DNA of 64,000 nt. Origin: Acanthochromis polyacanthus (taxonomy: Eukaryota > Chordata > Actinopteri > Pomacentridae). The notes beneath the pieces were generated by a model. It saw only the letters and a program-made list of their open reading frames with translations, was not told the DNA's origin and did not search any database. How positions within the stretch are numbered: the first letter of the stretch is position 1; the number at the start of each line of letters is the position of its first letter. The stretch is taken from contig NC_067122.1 in the NCBI RefSeq assembly GCF_021347895.1, positions 9,661,983 through 9,725,982 of the forward strand. The letters run 5' to 3'. Both the position numbers and the translations under genes were made by a program. This document shows positions 11,601-24,490 of this stretch, piece after piece.

Positions 11601-14600
11601 TATAACTGCCCCAAAAGCAAAGCCTAATGTTGCTGCATGGCTTTAAATAGAAAAGATCCATTTCAATTAGGAGAGCACCAACAAAGACAATCATTACGAG
11701 CCTATATCCTCTTTAAAAGGCAAAGTATTTGGAGTTGGCCCAAAATTAAATTCATAACTAACATTCGGCTGACTGTGGAACTTTTCCGTGTTTGAATATT
11801 TCTCTCAGAGTTTGAAATGAAAAAAAAAATCTTAAATATGAGGGGAGCACCAGATGGCTCAGCTGGGGAAGTCCTAACATTAAAGAAATCTTGTTTCTAT
11901 GTGAACTAAAACCTGCCAGTTTGAAAAACAATACAGTCTGACAGGTTATTCCAGTGCAAACGTTTATTCTGTGCACTCTTGGGAAGGCAGGTGTTTGCAG
12001 CCGATGTTACGCTGGTGTAAATATTACTTTTCTGTTGCACTTTTGCCTGTCTCACTCTCTCTGGTGTGTTTACTAAAATGGTAAGAGGCTTTCGGCGATT
12101 TTGCTCATTTGTCTTTACTGTACTGACACAACAACACCATTTAAGCAATCAGGTAGGGGCCTCGACAAATTACTGGCTCCTTAAATGCACCAAGGTTATT
12201 TAGTGACACTAACTGTACACACTGAAGTACACTGTAGCATTAATATTAGATAAACTTTGCTTCCAGATTGAAACAACACATCAGGCTTAATCAAGATAAA
12301 GGTGGGAGAGTTTTTGTGGTTCTTGAATCTTTTAAATATGTTAAAATGAAATTCTACCGAAATCTAGTAAACAAATTAAGTAAAAGAAATGGAAAAAAAA
12401 CACTTAGCTGTCTAATAAGCATAATGACTGATGCAAATTCTCTGCATTGAGCTCGGCCCGTACAATCTGTTAAACCCGAGCTGAAATGCAACTATTACAA
12501 TATTTCTATCTAGGTCATTATTGCTGTAAAAAAGGAAGCAAAACCTTCACTAAATTAACACCAACTGTCCTTGGTCGTTCAGTTCTAAGCGTTATTTAAG
12601 GACAGCCTCATCCCTCATGTGAAAGTTGACTGGGTCAGTGAGAATCTGAGTGTGCGTCCCTTTTGCCTGTCGGATATGACACTGACAGATGGAGGAGTTG
12701 TGGGAGGTGGGAGGGGCCTTGGGAGGGGGTCATCCTTTCTCTTTGTATTAAGGAGACGCCTTCTGTTGATTGGATCACGGTGTTTGGGGTCACATAGGCT
12801 TTGCTTTTTTTTTTTTGGCTCTTTTTTTAGGGGGGAAAAACACAAAAAAAATAACAGAGGCTTTGTTGTGTGGAGGATAAAATATTTAAACCCCCACCAT
12901 CTTGTGAAATCCTGTCTCTTTGTTCAAAATTGAATAAAATTAATCCTTGTGTTGCCAGATTTTCAATTTTGGCCTGTGAAATATATTTAATTAACACCCG
13001 GCGTGAAGAAAATCCTTCAGTGTTTCTTCCTTGATGGCGAGACGAGCACGGATATGTGAAAAAATAGACATTTGGTAGATTTTTTTAAGCTTCTAAACAG
13101 CCACCAGATTGAAACAAAGCAAAAAAAGTTTAAGGAAATTTGCCATTTTCTCCATTCTGCCATGAAAATAACATTCAATACTTAAGCAAATTCAGGCAAG
13201 AACATACCAAAGGTTCTTGTCACTGCTGCTCCTGGTCCATTTGGATGCGCTTGGTTGGACCAGATTCCAAACTTCACGGTCAGTGAGTACTTCAAAACAC
13301 AAGTAGTACTACACCTATCAAGATCAATTCAAATACTCGCAACCCCTCATCAAGCACGCGATCTTTTCATTTTCATCGCAGGTAACGTTGGGCTAAGTAG
13401 AAAGCATGAATAATGAATGTGAGAGGCTTGTGCGCTGCTGCACTGTGCCACTTCTAAATTATGGATCAAGCATCCAGTAGCTCTCAGAGTCAGTATGCAC
13501 CACCATTCGCCATTTTTCACGAGCTCAGTCTTGCAGTCAGTTAAGATCAATGAAGTGTTACTGAGGGGAAATGAGAATGTGCGCTGGCATGAGGGAACGT
13601 TTTGTTCAATGTGGTGATGGCGACAAGTAACGCTTGATATAATTAGCACAGGAACAAATCACAGCTCATCAGTTAGCGTTAATGTAGTTTCATGAAAATA
13701 TGAAGAAAACCATTTGAGCATTAGACAAAGTTAGGCGGCATTAAGTGAGGATGTTACTGTAAAAAAAAAAAACGGACTTTTTAAACTCACATCATCATTC
13801 CACCAGGGTTTTTTTTTCCCTCTTAGATTATGATGAATGATTTTTTTCTTCTAACCCACATTTGACATGGTCATCGTCTTCATCTCGTTCTTTCCTCGTG
13901 CACCTCTTTTCATTGGGTTCAAGGAGTTTCCCTCCCACAAAATTAGGAGCAGACAATCAATAAAACATCACTCTTGTTACATCCACTGGCTAACGCTCCC
14001 ATCCTGCCCTGTAACTTCATCTTCTACTGTTTCCATGGAAACAACACCTCCTTTCAGTCAAGTCACGTAGAAGACATGATTGTGTTTTAACAAAACTGCA
14101 ATAATGCAAACTAGTAGGCACAATTCTTTTATTTCGGTTAGTAGGAGCAGTGATTACACCTAATTATTGAGTTAACCGTCGCTGTTGTACGTCACGGAAA
14201 TTAAAATACATTTAAAATGAAGAACAGTGAGATTTCGTCTGCAACTGGTTTAATCTGAGTGGAGTGATGTAAATAATACAAAGGTAATAAACTTTGACAT
14301 AAATAATTTAAATTACAACTCATCTCCCAACATGTTAAGTACTGACTCCATACAGCTATGGCACCAAATCTCACTAGCATGTCTCAAAGGTGGCTGAAAA
14401 AAAGAGTTTGCTCACCACGGAAGGGAAAAAAAATTACTGCTTTCACTTCAGATGACCTCTCAGAGACGGCATTTCAGAACACAAGTCTGAGAGTTGGAGA
14501 ATAAATGTAAAATTAAAAACTGACAGCAACATATTTTGATTATTTATGAAGTTTGTGTGTGTTTATGAAGTGCTCGTGCACATTCGTACAACCATCTAAA

Positions 14601-16937
14601 TGTTTTGGTGAATATTTCAGTTGTCTACACAGTTGATTCTTCTTACTCTGGCTTAAACAGGCACATTGACCACAGCACGGAAGGTATATCTGACCGGCTT
14701 CTCTCTCTTGCTCTCATCCTGTCAGTAAACACCACCGCATCAATAAATCCTCTCACTGCCTGCTTCCTGAAACGATAAGCCAACTCGAGATAATGAGGCT
14801 GAGGGAAGAGGTGTTGACAGAATCACTTTCTGTCTTAGAGGATACTCAAACCAAAAACAAAAGGAGCTGCATGTGTGGGGTTTGTTTTGTTGTTTCTTTT
14901 TGATAGAAGATGTAAATGAGACAATGAAATACACAGAACAACTACAGAAAAGAAGCTTCTAGCAGGTATTTAGTCATTTGTCCTGATGGCAAGGTAAACA
15001 GTAAAAAAACAAGACGTGCACATACCAAAGTAATCAGGATTGTGCACTTGCATATATGTGATTTCCAAACTCAGCACTTTGTCTGGAGTCCCGTTGCAGT
15101 CCAGCAAAAGTTGAGTCTGTCTCAACTTTTTTTGCTGACACAATTACATTTTTATCTCAGAACCTTGGCACTGCCCTTTAGCTGGAGCCTTTTCCATGCT
15201 TAGATGGCCAAAAAAGCCAATCTGATATCAACAGCAACATTTTTTTATCAAATCATCATTTTTTTTTAATCCTCAATAGGTAATTATGGGTAAACAATTA
15301 TCTATACACCCAATCCATGATCTGTGCAATTTAAACAAATCAACTCTCACTTCTATGGGAGCTGTCCAAAAGACAAGAAAAGAAAAAAAAGGTGCAGAGC
15401 AGTCAAGATAAGGTCCAGTAGGGACATCACAGTTAACACCAAAATAATGATGCAATGCATTGTTCCACATAAATAATTCCGATAAGCACAGGGTTGCTTT
15501 CTTTTAAAATTGTGACTATCAAAACTGCATTATCCATTGGACTGAAAATATAGAAATATAGTTGGTTCACAAGTCATGCAAGAGGCAGTATCAGTTTTTA
15601 CTGGCAAAAATGGAGTCCAAGCCATTTAAACCTCCTGCAGGTTGTCAGAGCCACACTAACAAAGGTGTGAATTGCTATGAAACCACCTGAGAGGGGATGT
15701 CAGGTGGCACTGTGAGTACCTGATAGCCTAAAAGGCACCAAAGGGGAGGTGTTCCCTGAATCTGATGTCTCTTCTCAGGTGGGTCGGTGGGAGTGTTGGA
15801 AAAACACCAAGGTAGTGATGATACAGGAATACTGCAGAGAGATGACATCACAGTCCCCCTACCCTGTTCAGTGGGAGAATCTCCAGCTTGACATATAATC
15901 ATCTGTCAGACTGTGATCTGTCTGAAAGACAGGGGAAGCCTTCAGTTGAAAGTCTACATAAATCCTATCGACTCAGACTCATGTTCCTCCTCTTTAAGCC
16001 ATTGACTTGAACATATGTTGGGCATAATTCAAACTGTGCACCGCTGAACTGAGAAAATATGCTTAAAAACGGACTAAAATCCAGGGACAGAAGCTAGTCA
16101 GCGTTCACCGATACCCTAACCTTGTGTCTATTTGATGGGAATTATTGACTTTTTTGGGAAACTGTAGCTGATGCAAGTAGATTCCAAGTGTGAAAAGCTG
16201 CACAGGTTATTGGGAAACTGTATACAATCATAGTAAAAATGAAGTAGAGAGGCAGAAAAGGCGTTCCACAGTCTGGCACTGGATTACATCAGTGAGAATG
16301 TAGATAATCTAGACGAGTCTGGGCGAGGGTCGGAGCTGCACCAAGCGTCTGACTGCTCGGTAAAGCCCAGCAGGCGGACCAGCTACTTTGTATTCCACTC
16401 AGGTCTGGATCAGAGTCAGAAGCAGAGAGCTGAGAAGGCGGGATATTGCTCTGACTACTGCTTTGTAACGCAAGTGAAGACGACAAGATAACTATAAAAG
16501 AATGGTGCTGAAAACATCCCAAAATCTTTTATCAGCTCCGCAGCTGACAATCAAACGTGACTGTACACCCACTGAGTCGCTTTGAGAGCAAAGACGACAG
16601 TGTGAATGCAGATGACTTTAATCACTGGCCATTATCATCTGATAACTGATCAAGAGGAATTTTAAGTTTTTATGAACACGGAGCTACATTTTCACGTGTG
16701 CAGTCTACATGGACTTCAAACATGCCATGTATACTCAGGAAGCAGCTTTCTATTTCACTGCAGGTCCAGATGAGGAGTTGCCAACTGATTCAGGATGGTC
16801 CCATTATGTGGAAAAAATGTGTCTGCGTGGTTCATATACTGCAATGCACTGCAAGACTGGATTAGTTCTGTGCTCACCCAGGAAATAAACTCCAATTCCG
16901 TTGTTGTAACTCTGAGAAATGACTGAGTCAGTAGCCC

Positions 16938-16973
<36 letters not shown>

Positions 16974-19900
16974 TACACAAACATAAGATGGAGACTCATA
17001 AATCTAAGCAATTCATACAGACACACTCGCGCACACAAACCTTTACAGCCTCAGCTTCTCTCTGAGCAATGCAACACTGTGCAACACAAGATTGAAGTTG
17101 GAGCTGAGCGCTGATTAGTCACCTTAAGGGCCTCTTGTACAGGAGACTGGGCAAAGAAGAAAGGGGTTGAAGGTCATGATTGCTATGTAAAGCTCAGGCT
17201 GAGTTTTTCATGCTGAATAAAATGCCAGCATCCTCTGTAGGGCTGAACAACTGACAGAACAAATTTGGTGCACAAACCTAAAATACAGACACAATGCCAG
17301 TTAACTGCATAGATAAAGTAGAAGTGGCCAGTAAATATCTCATCCCGCTTTATAGCATTGAGTACTCTGACACTTGATGCATAAAGAAATCAGTCGCCCA
17401 TGTAACAGGGAGAACAGCACTGCATTCCTCCTCAATCAAGTTGTTGGATTTTGTTCCACCACGCATGCATGCAGAGCGGCGTCCCAACTGTGGTCTGAAT
17501 GTTGGAGATTCTCTAAAAAGTAAATGGAAGTACAGTGTACAACATGCAAATTCATTTGCCCATTGGCAATGTTCTGCTGAATAATTAAAATTTTGCAAAA
17601 TAGTGTGAATCCAATGTAATCTCTATCGCTGCGTGTCGAACTGAAATAAACACTTCTCTTCCAGAAGTTTAACCGTGTTTGTTGACTCATTTATTGCTCT
17701 ATTTGTGTGTTTAGGATGCCTGGAATGCTGCATAAAATGCCTGGGTGGGATTCCATACCCATCCCTCATAGCCACCATCCTGCTGTATGCGGGTGTGGCT
17801 CTGTTCTGCGGCTGCGGACACGAAGCCCTTTCTGGCACTGTGACCATCCTCCAGAACTACTTTGAGGTGGTGAGGAGCCCTGTGGATGCGCTGGATGTCT
17901 TTACCATGTGAGTACAGAAAGAGTCAGACATTCCAAAGTCCCCTTCTGGATGTTGATTTAACCCCTAAAATTTCATATTCACCAGTTTCCTCCAATAAAC
18001 TAATCTTAAAATGGCTTAGATATTACAAATGTGTTGATCTATATGTTCAGTCAACTCTACCTGTTGAAGCTCACTAGCAAATAGCTCTGCTCAGACACTG
18101 TGAAGCTACAGTACAGTAGACACATGTAGAAGAAGCCAGAAATCGATTATGAGCGTTAGAATCCATATTTGTGAGACTGTCAGTGGATTATTAGGGGGTG
18201 GAAAAGTAAAGCCATGGCATAAACCTAATAAACTGTCATAGTAGAAACTTCCAAGTAGAAAAAGAGCAACTTAATATATGAGGTTTGACACTGCATATAT
18301 ATCTACTGCACTAAATCTCCAAACCTATTAGATTTAAGATAGTGTATTATTTCGATTTCAAAAGCAAATGTAAAGAACAGTATTACTTTACTCACAATTA
18401 AATATCCTCTTTCTTTGTGTGTTTGCACTTCCCCTCAAGATCCAGCAATATTTCAGAAACTAAGTGCAACATGTTGTATTTATGGACTGTTTCAGTGGTT
18501 TTCTGTTCATTCTCCAGGATTGACATTATCAAGTATGTGATCTACGGCATCGCTTCAGCTTTCTTTGTCTACGGCATCCTGCTGATGGTAGAGGGATTCT
18601 TCACCAGTGGAGCCATTAAAGACCTGTACGGAGACTTCAAGATCACCACCTGTGGACGCTGTGTCAGCGCTTGGGTAGGAGGACTGATTTACTGCATGGA
18701 CACTGTAAAAAAGTAGCGCAGATTTTTGGTCTGTTGCATTTACAACTGCGCTTAAGCTTCGACTGCTGCAGGAGTGAGTTGGTCAGACGGTCTAAATGTC
18801 AGGTCTTTTTGCCGGGAGTTTCCCTTGAAGGTTGAGTAGGTGAAGGTTTCAGTAACCTACTTTTTTTTTTTTAGGAATTGTGATGAGCACTACACATGCA
18901 GTCTGGAGCACCAACTGTATTTCTTTTCTTTTTAACAAAAGTTAGCACAAAGTTCTAAAGATATTCTATCGAATGTGACGGAATACTCCTTAATTTTTCC
19001 ATGTAGAGTACAGGGACATCCAGTAAAACACACTGTAGTGCTTCTATGGAATAAATGATTTGCTGATTTGCATGTGCTCATGTAGATTAGCTAAAAAAAA
19101 AAAAGAATTCCTAAAATCATATTGTGTTGCAACCTGAAAAACACCAGTGAAAATAATGTTAATATGCAGCCATAACAATAAAGACTTATGAGCACTTTCA
19201 TACAGTGCATATGAGGAAGCCTGCAGCAGCCACAACAAGATGATTCTGGGGATTTAATTGCTTAGTAAATCTAAGGCTCCACAGAGGAACAAAGGAAATG
19301 AGCTATGCTATGGTATGTGTGGTCACCGGCTTTATTAATCTTATGGTCGTGGACATGTCCAAACCAAAATGAGATTAGATGGCAAAAATAGTCAAGTGGT
19401 CTGCAGGGCAACACTCCATAACCTAAAGGATCTCAGGCTCAATCACACCAGCCAGTATTCAACTTACAAGATGATTTTGTCCTTCTGCAATGCTCTGGAA
19501 CAAACACCCATTCTACAGTTGAGTTGTGCATACTATTATTTGTTATTAAAATTGCTAACTGACAAACTACTGTTGTTCTCCATTCTTTCAGTTCATCATG
19601 CTGACATACATCTTCATGCTGGCTTGGCTCGGAGTGACTGCTTTTACCTCCCTCCCAGTCTTTATATATTTCAACATCTGGAATATCTGCCAAAACGCTA
19701 CGGTGCTGGAGGGCGCCACACTCTGCCTGGACCCACGCCAGTACGGTAAGGATGAATATTCTCACTTTCTTCAGTCTGTGTGCTGCTCATATGTCTTTAA
19801 TTGCTTGACAGTTGACACATCTATGTTGTACCCAGCAGAATATATAAAGTATTTCTAAAGCATGACATTTTCAAGTGAAATTATACTTGGTGCACAGCAG

Positions 19901-22567
19901 AATGCATCAGAGGTTGAACTGAAATCCAATAATTTTTGATACATTTTGAACTCAATTTGCTAAATACGGTACTTAATATATGAAACACAGCAATTGGAAA
20001 GTTATCTTTATGAAATTACATCATATTAAAGCCAGTGTTTCCTTTCGAATGACTTCAATGATCCACAATAACATCATGTTAAGCTATGAATAAAAGTCAA
20101 TCATATCAGTAGCTTATATGCCGGGCTCATTATTTTCAATTAGTGCCATCTTTTTCAGTCCATTAGCCACCGGCAGCCTCTGATACTGTCTTTGTGTCAA
20201 CACACATTTGTGCTGCCACCATGACATTAAAGGCCTATATGTCGCCAGTGCGGCTATGCATAAATTGAAACTGTATTGCAATGGTCTGTTGTTGTTGTCT
20301 TTGCTCTGTCTGATTTCATATTGAGCATCACTCCAAGCTGGTGTAAATTGACATCTTAAAATATTTCCAACTTATTTCAGGTATTGTGCCAATTGCTGAG
20401 GCAAAAACTGTGTGTGCTGGATCAGAGAAATTCTACAAGATGTGCGAATCTACTGAGGTATGAAATAAGCAATTTTTTAGTATCAAAGCATCTTAGTGCA
20501 CTCTATAAATGACATTTTGTACAGACTGTAAATTAAGTCAAACATATATCACACACACCCAGACACTATTTTAATGACCAAGTCACTGTGTGTCCTTCAA
20601 CAAAGCAGGTCTCCTTCGGTGTAGCTGCTCGCAGGCAAGCAGATTATAGAAGCACCTGTTTCCTTTATGTTTTGTGTGGGCACAGTAACACGTGTTTTCA
20701 TCCTGCGAATGAAATGACTAATCTATAAACAGAGTCTGTAAAAAATAACAGCTGAGGCTCATCATGACCAGAACCTTGTCATAGTCGTCACAGACTAGCA
20801 ATGCTGTCTACATGTGAAATTTAAAAAGCAGCTTTAAACAGAACATTCTACATCACACCAGGAAAAGAACCAAGAGGGCATACAGTATATAAATGGAACA
20901 GAAAGAAATCTCTCACCTGCCCTGACTGTCATTTCTTTGAACTAGACTTGTAACTATGAATTCCACTCAAATGATTTCTGCTGAAGTTTGACAAAGAACA
21001 CAGGAGTGTGACTCCAAACTCAGGGATTTGACAAAAGTAAAGTATTTTTGAACATGACAGCGTAGAACTGACACTTTAATAAAAAAAAAAGTAATGGACA
21101 GTAAAGCGATTTCTTACATACTCCTTTTTGAAAATTTTACAGACACTGAATGAATGAAGCACTTTTTAGTGTCTCCAAGTGACATGTACAGCTGCCCCAT
21201 AATAATAATATGGGTTTATTTTCTTACATAATTTTGATGTCCTGTAAGAACTGAAGACTAATATGTGCCGTGATTTCTTCTTCATACAGCTGGACATGAC
21301 ATTCCACTTGTTCATCTGTGCCCTTGCTGGAGCAGGAGCTGCTGTTATTGCTATGGTGAGAATGAAAACATCACTCAAAAGACACAACAAAAGCCTCTCA
21401 AGGATAGCTCCTTTGCTGGTTCAAGTTTTTTTTTTTCTACACGAGCAAGAGGCTTTGCTTTTCTGAGAGCAATAAACAAATCTGCAGTGGTAAGGCTGTT
21501 ATTGAAAAGAGAGATAACTGAGAGGAACTACTGTAGCTGGCAAACTAGCAGTGTTTTGTTGTGGTTGATTGTCTCTGCCTGTGAGAGAATAGCTGTAGAT
21601 GGGAGAGAAGGCATTTTGGCGCAGTGAAAAAGACAGGGTTTGTCTCCCTCCCTCTCTCGGAGGCGCCGGGCATGTCATGCCGTTGTCATGGAAACAGGAA
21701 GAAGAAAGGCTTAGAGATTGTTGCAAACATCACTCAGTAATTTGTGAGGAGCCATTTTCTGAGAAACAGAAAGTGTTTTCTAGTCAGAGATGATGGTGCA
21801 AATTGTGGAGGGGCTACAGCCTCTTCCCTCGTTCTCATTGTTTTCCATCCAGATGATGGAGGAGAAAATTAGCCACAACAGATTCACCGGTGCATCTCAA
21901 TAATGAGCTGGTCACGACGAAAGGTTCGAAGCAATCAGCGGTAAAAATCTTTGAAAATACATGAGACTCAACAACTGACCGCAAGGGAACAAACGGAACA
22001 ACAAACAAAATAATGCAAATATTTTCAATGTTTGGATCTCAGTCGTCTAATTGGTCTGTTTGCATCTCGCAGTGCAGCGATGAAACTGTCATTCCTTGTG
22101 ATAAGAGAAGCTGTGTTACAACCCCAGTCATTAAACCACAATGCATTCATTATAACCTTAGCTGCCATGGTAACACAAGTCAGAGGCTTCAAGTAGCGAT
22201 ATGCTGCCACCTACTGGAACAATGAGAATGCTCTCCTGAATTTAAGAAGCTTTACAAGTCCACTCAACACATTACAAAACTCATAAAGCTGAGAAATCAA
22301 TAATAATGGAAATGTTATAAGATGTGCAGTTCCACTCTGAACCTGGCAATGGTCTCTATTCTTCTCTCTATATTGGTGTCACACTAAATAAAAAAATGAT
22401 AACTTCCTTCTTAGATCCACTACTTGATGGTGCTGTCTGCCAACTGGGCCTACGTGAAGGACGCCTGCCGGATGCAGAAGTATGAGGACATCAAGTCGAA
22501 GGAGGAGCAGGAGCTTCACGACATCCACTCCACTCGCTCCAAGGAGCGTCTCAACGCCTACACATAA
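5698..22567 (+). CDS. gpm6a: Neuronal membrane glycoprotein M6-a (7 coding exons)
   Basis: Proteolipid-protein (PLP/DM20/M6) family tetraspan membrane protein of neurons, known to promote filopodia, neurite growth and synapse formation at the cell surface. Coding exons: 5698-5734, 17715-17907, 18518-18674, 19592-19745, 20381-20457, 21290-21355 and 22415-22567. All have GT-AG borders with matching phases. They sum to 837 nt, giving 278 aa, the same length as mammalian GPM6A. The product starts [12 protein letters not shown], carries the family signature [11 protein letters not shown] after the first junction, and ends [13 protein letters not shown], which distinguishes M6a from M6b and PLP. 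Four hydrophobic segments lie at about residues 22-44, 84-107, 130-153 and 213-240. The large extracellular loop has four cysteines (ICQN, TLCL, TVCA, KMCE) and an N-glycosylation sequon at N164. Teleosts keep two co-orthologues (gpm6aa/gpm6ab); I cannot say which this is. Identification is very secure; exon borders are secure. Confidence 0.96.
8465..8583 (+). repeat. Degenerate fish interspersed repeat
   Basis: Starts with CCATCCATTCATCTATCCATC and continues through a GGATGGTTGCAGGGGTGTTG block, ATCCCAGCTGACTTAAGG, and GCCAGTCTATCACAGGGCC. It shares the GCCAGTCTATC-CAGGGC core with the insert at 2890-2919. It is a high-copy teleost repeat recognised by pattern; the class is uncertain. Confidence 0.55.
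11327..11372. repeat. Pyrimidine-rich (CT/CCCT) tract
   Basis: A run of CTCTCT grading into CCTCCCTCCCTCC inside gpm6a intron 1. Simple low-complexity sequence. Confidence 0.85.
16940..16971. repeat. (CA)n microsatellite
   Basis: About fifteen uninterrupted AC dinucleotides in gpm6a intron 1, about 750 bp before exon 2. Confidence 0.95.
17908..22414 (+). other. gpm6a: gpm6a introns 2-6
   Basis: Introns lie at 17908-18517, 18675-19591, 19746-20380, 20458-21289 and 21356-22414. Each opens with GT (gtgagt, gtagga, gtaagg, gtatga, gtgaga) and closes with a pyrimidine tract and AG. Nothing else was recognised in them beyond short A/T runs. Open frames that cross the borders, such as the one running past 17907, are exon read-through and not genes. 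Confidence 0.85.
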
Positions 22568-24490
22568 AGACCAGCGTGAGGCCTGGCCCTGCCACTCCGG
22601 CCTCTCTCCCTCTCTCTCTCTTCTTGCTTTCTATCTGTCTCTCTCTAGCATCCCCTCCCGAGGGGGGGGCGGATGGCGCCTAGGGCCCTCGCCACTGCTG
22701 ATGTCACTGGTGCGTCATATGACAATGTGGTCTGGGGTGGTTACGTCACACAAACCTCCTCAGTCACAAACAGCATTTCAGATGAAAAAAGCCCCTTTAC
22801 CTCTCTCATGGATGGTGTTCTGAGTATTATCATCATGGCAGTTGTATTATTCTTGAATAAAAGTTGCTTAGTGCCGATCGTAGTTCTAGCGTAGTTTGTA
22901 GAATTAGAAGTAGCAGTAGTATTTCTGGTTTTTATTTGCTTTTTTTTACTCTAAATAATTTGTGCATAATTGTTTTATTTTTTCTTAAATTTTATTTGAT
23001 ACTAAGTGTCATTTTTGCTCTCATGCATAATTTATTTTTTGCTGATTTCTGAGGGGGTCAACAGGGGCTTCAAAGGGTTTTCAAGCACATTTCTCATGTC
23101 GTGTGTCTGGGGATTTCTTGTTCCAGAACTATGTACTGTACGTGAATGGGTGGTTAGTTTTGAAAATATTTTAAATCTCACAACACAACTATGAAGCATT
23201 GTAAGCCTTTGCCATACCAATATTCCCAGGGATTAAAACCACTTTCACATGAAAGCAGTTAGAGCTGTTTTTCTATTTGAACTGACACAAATGCAAGTCA
23301 ACACAGTAATAAATACCAAATCAAACTAAAACAAATATTTGCTAGATGTGCCAAGCCTGTTAAACAGGAAAAATGACTTTATAGTCAGATTTCAGAGATG
23401 GGATTAGTCAATTAAAGATAAATTGCGGGTTATTTTATGATAATCTTTCCATTTAAATATATTTTAGGACTTTGAATGATTCCATTGTCTTTGAATCACG
23501 AGCCACAAAAGCACACGCAAACATGCTTTCATAATCCCTTTTTTAATTTCTTAAAAGTGGAACTTTATAAATACTAAACTCCTGTTTTTTGCAGAACTCT
23601 GCACTGTATATACTGATATATCAAAGCATACCTATATGTTAAGCACTGACATTTAAGGACAATTCATGTGAGAAGAAGAAGAAATTGGTCCAATCTGCAT
23701 CAGTCTCAACTGAAAAGAAGGCCTGACAAAAGTTGTTGGTGTAATGGCACTACTTGGTGGAGTTTACAAATGTGAGAAAAAGTGTGTGTCACAGTAATGT
23801 TGTTCATGACAGTAACTGTATTTGCTTACACATCCCGATGCCATACAACTACAGAGGCGATCTGTCGGTTCATTGCCTGGCATTTTGTTTTTCTTCGGTC
23901 AGTATTTCTCAGAGCTAGTTTCATGCACTTATTTGACCATTTCTGTGCTCTCTCTAGATGTAAGCGCATTGGTGTTCAACTCAAAGTTGGATAACTGTAC
24001 TGTTAGTAAAGACTGTGAATTTAGATGTTTTTCGTGGCATGGACATGCATTAATATAGTCTTAATGACTCAAAAGTTACTTTATTTCACTTCTTAATTTT
24101 TACACTTTTGACTGTCTTGCTGGATCAACCCTTTGTTTATATGTGCAGTACTAAACCTCCCACGCTTACTGCGTTATGCTACTGATATTAGAGACTGTAG
24201 TCTTTGAGTTGTGTCTATTTAGTTTGTGATGAGCTTTCAACCATGTCTTAAAGCTAATACTTGTACCAACATTGCTTACTCTGTAATGATCTGAAAAAAA
24301 TGCTTTCAGCTTTCTCCTTGTATTAGTCTTTTGTACTTTCACTACAGATGCTTAGTAGCAGGCTTTAAATCAAATCTGTTTTGTACATTCATGTGCCAAC
24401 AGCTTGAAGTGGCTTATTTGACCTGTATGATCAAATTTGCTTGCATAAATAAAATTCACTTGTGTACTTGTTAATAAATACCAGAGGTCT
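22568..24490 (+). other. gpm6a: gpm6a 3' untranslated region
   Basis: It starts after the TAA at 22565-22567. A CT-rich block comes first (22600-22650), then an early AATAAA at about 22855, then a long AT-rich stretch. Two good poly(A) signals (AATAAA at 24448-24453 and 24473-24478) sit close together and are followed by a T/GT-rich stretch. This fits the long 3' UTR of mammalian GPM6A. The short frames inside it, such as the one at 22673-22894, are not genes. The end is inferred. Confidence 0.6.
24448..24478 (+). terminator. gpm6a: gpm6a poly(A) signals (two AATAAA)
   Basis: Two AATAAA hexamers lie 25 nt apart (24448-24453 and 24473-24478), followed within 30 nt by a TGT/TTTT-rich element. 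They are the last strong signals before the lrit3 promoter spacer. A single AATAAA near 22855 may give a short-UTR form. Confidence 0.55.

Larger units (their letters stand above)
5735..17714 (+). other. gpm6a: gpm6a intron 1 (about 12 kb)
   Basis: This is a large first intron between the 12-codon first exon and the first transmembrane exon. It holds no recognisable foreign gene; its open frames are short and not protein-like. Visible contents: a degenerate fish interspersed repeat (8465-8583), a pyrimidine-rich tract (about 11327-11372), a G-quadruplex-prone stretch (12702-12729), a CA microsatellite (16940-16971), and an AT-rich block with several homeodomain-like TAAT/ATTA cores (11500-11740) that could be a conserved enhancer. 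Long first introns of neuronal genes commonly house enhancers and alternative first exons; none can be proven here. Confidence 0.8.

Noticed and set aside
12615..12933. Overlapping frames on both strands (76 and 104 codons)
   Set aside because: They arise from G-rich and T-rich low-complexity sequence in gpm6a intron 1.
22673..22894. Short frame after the gpm6a stop
   Set aside because: It falls in the gpm6a 3' UTR, has no family resemblance and no splice sites.
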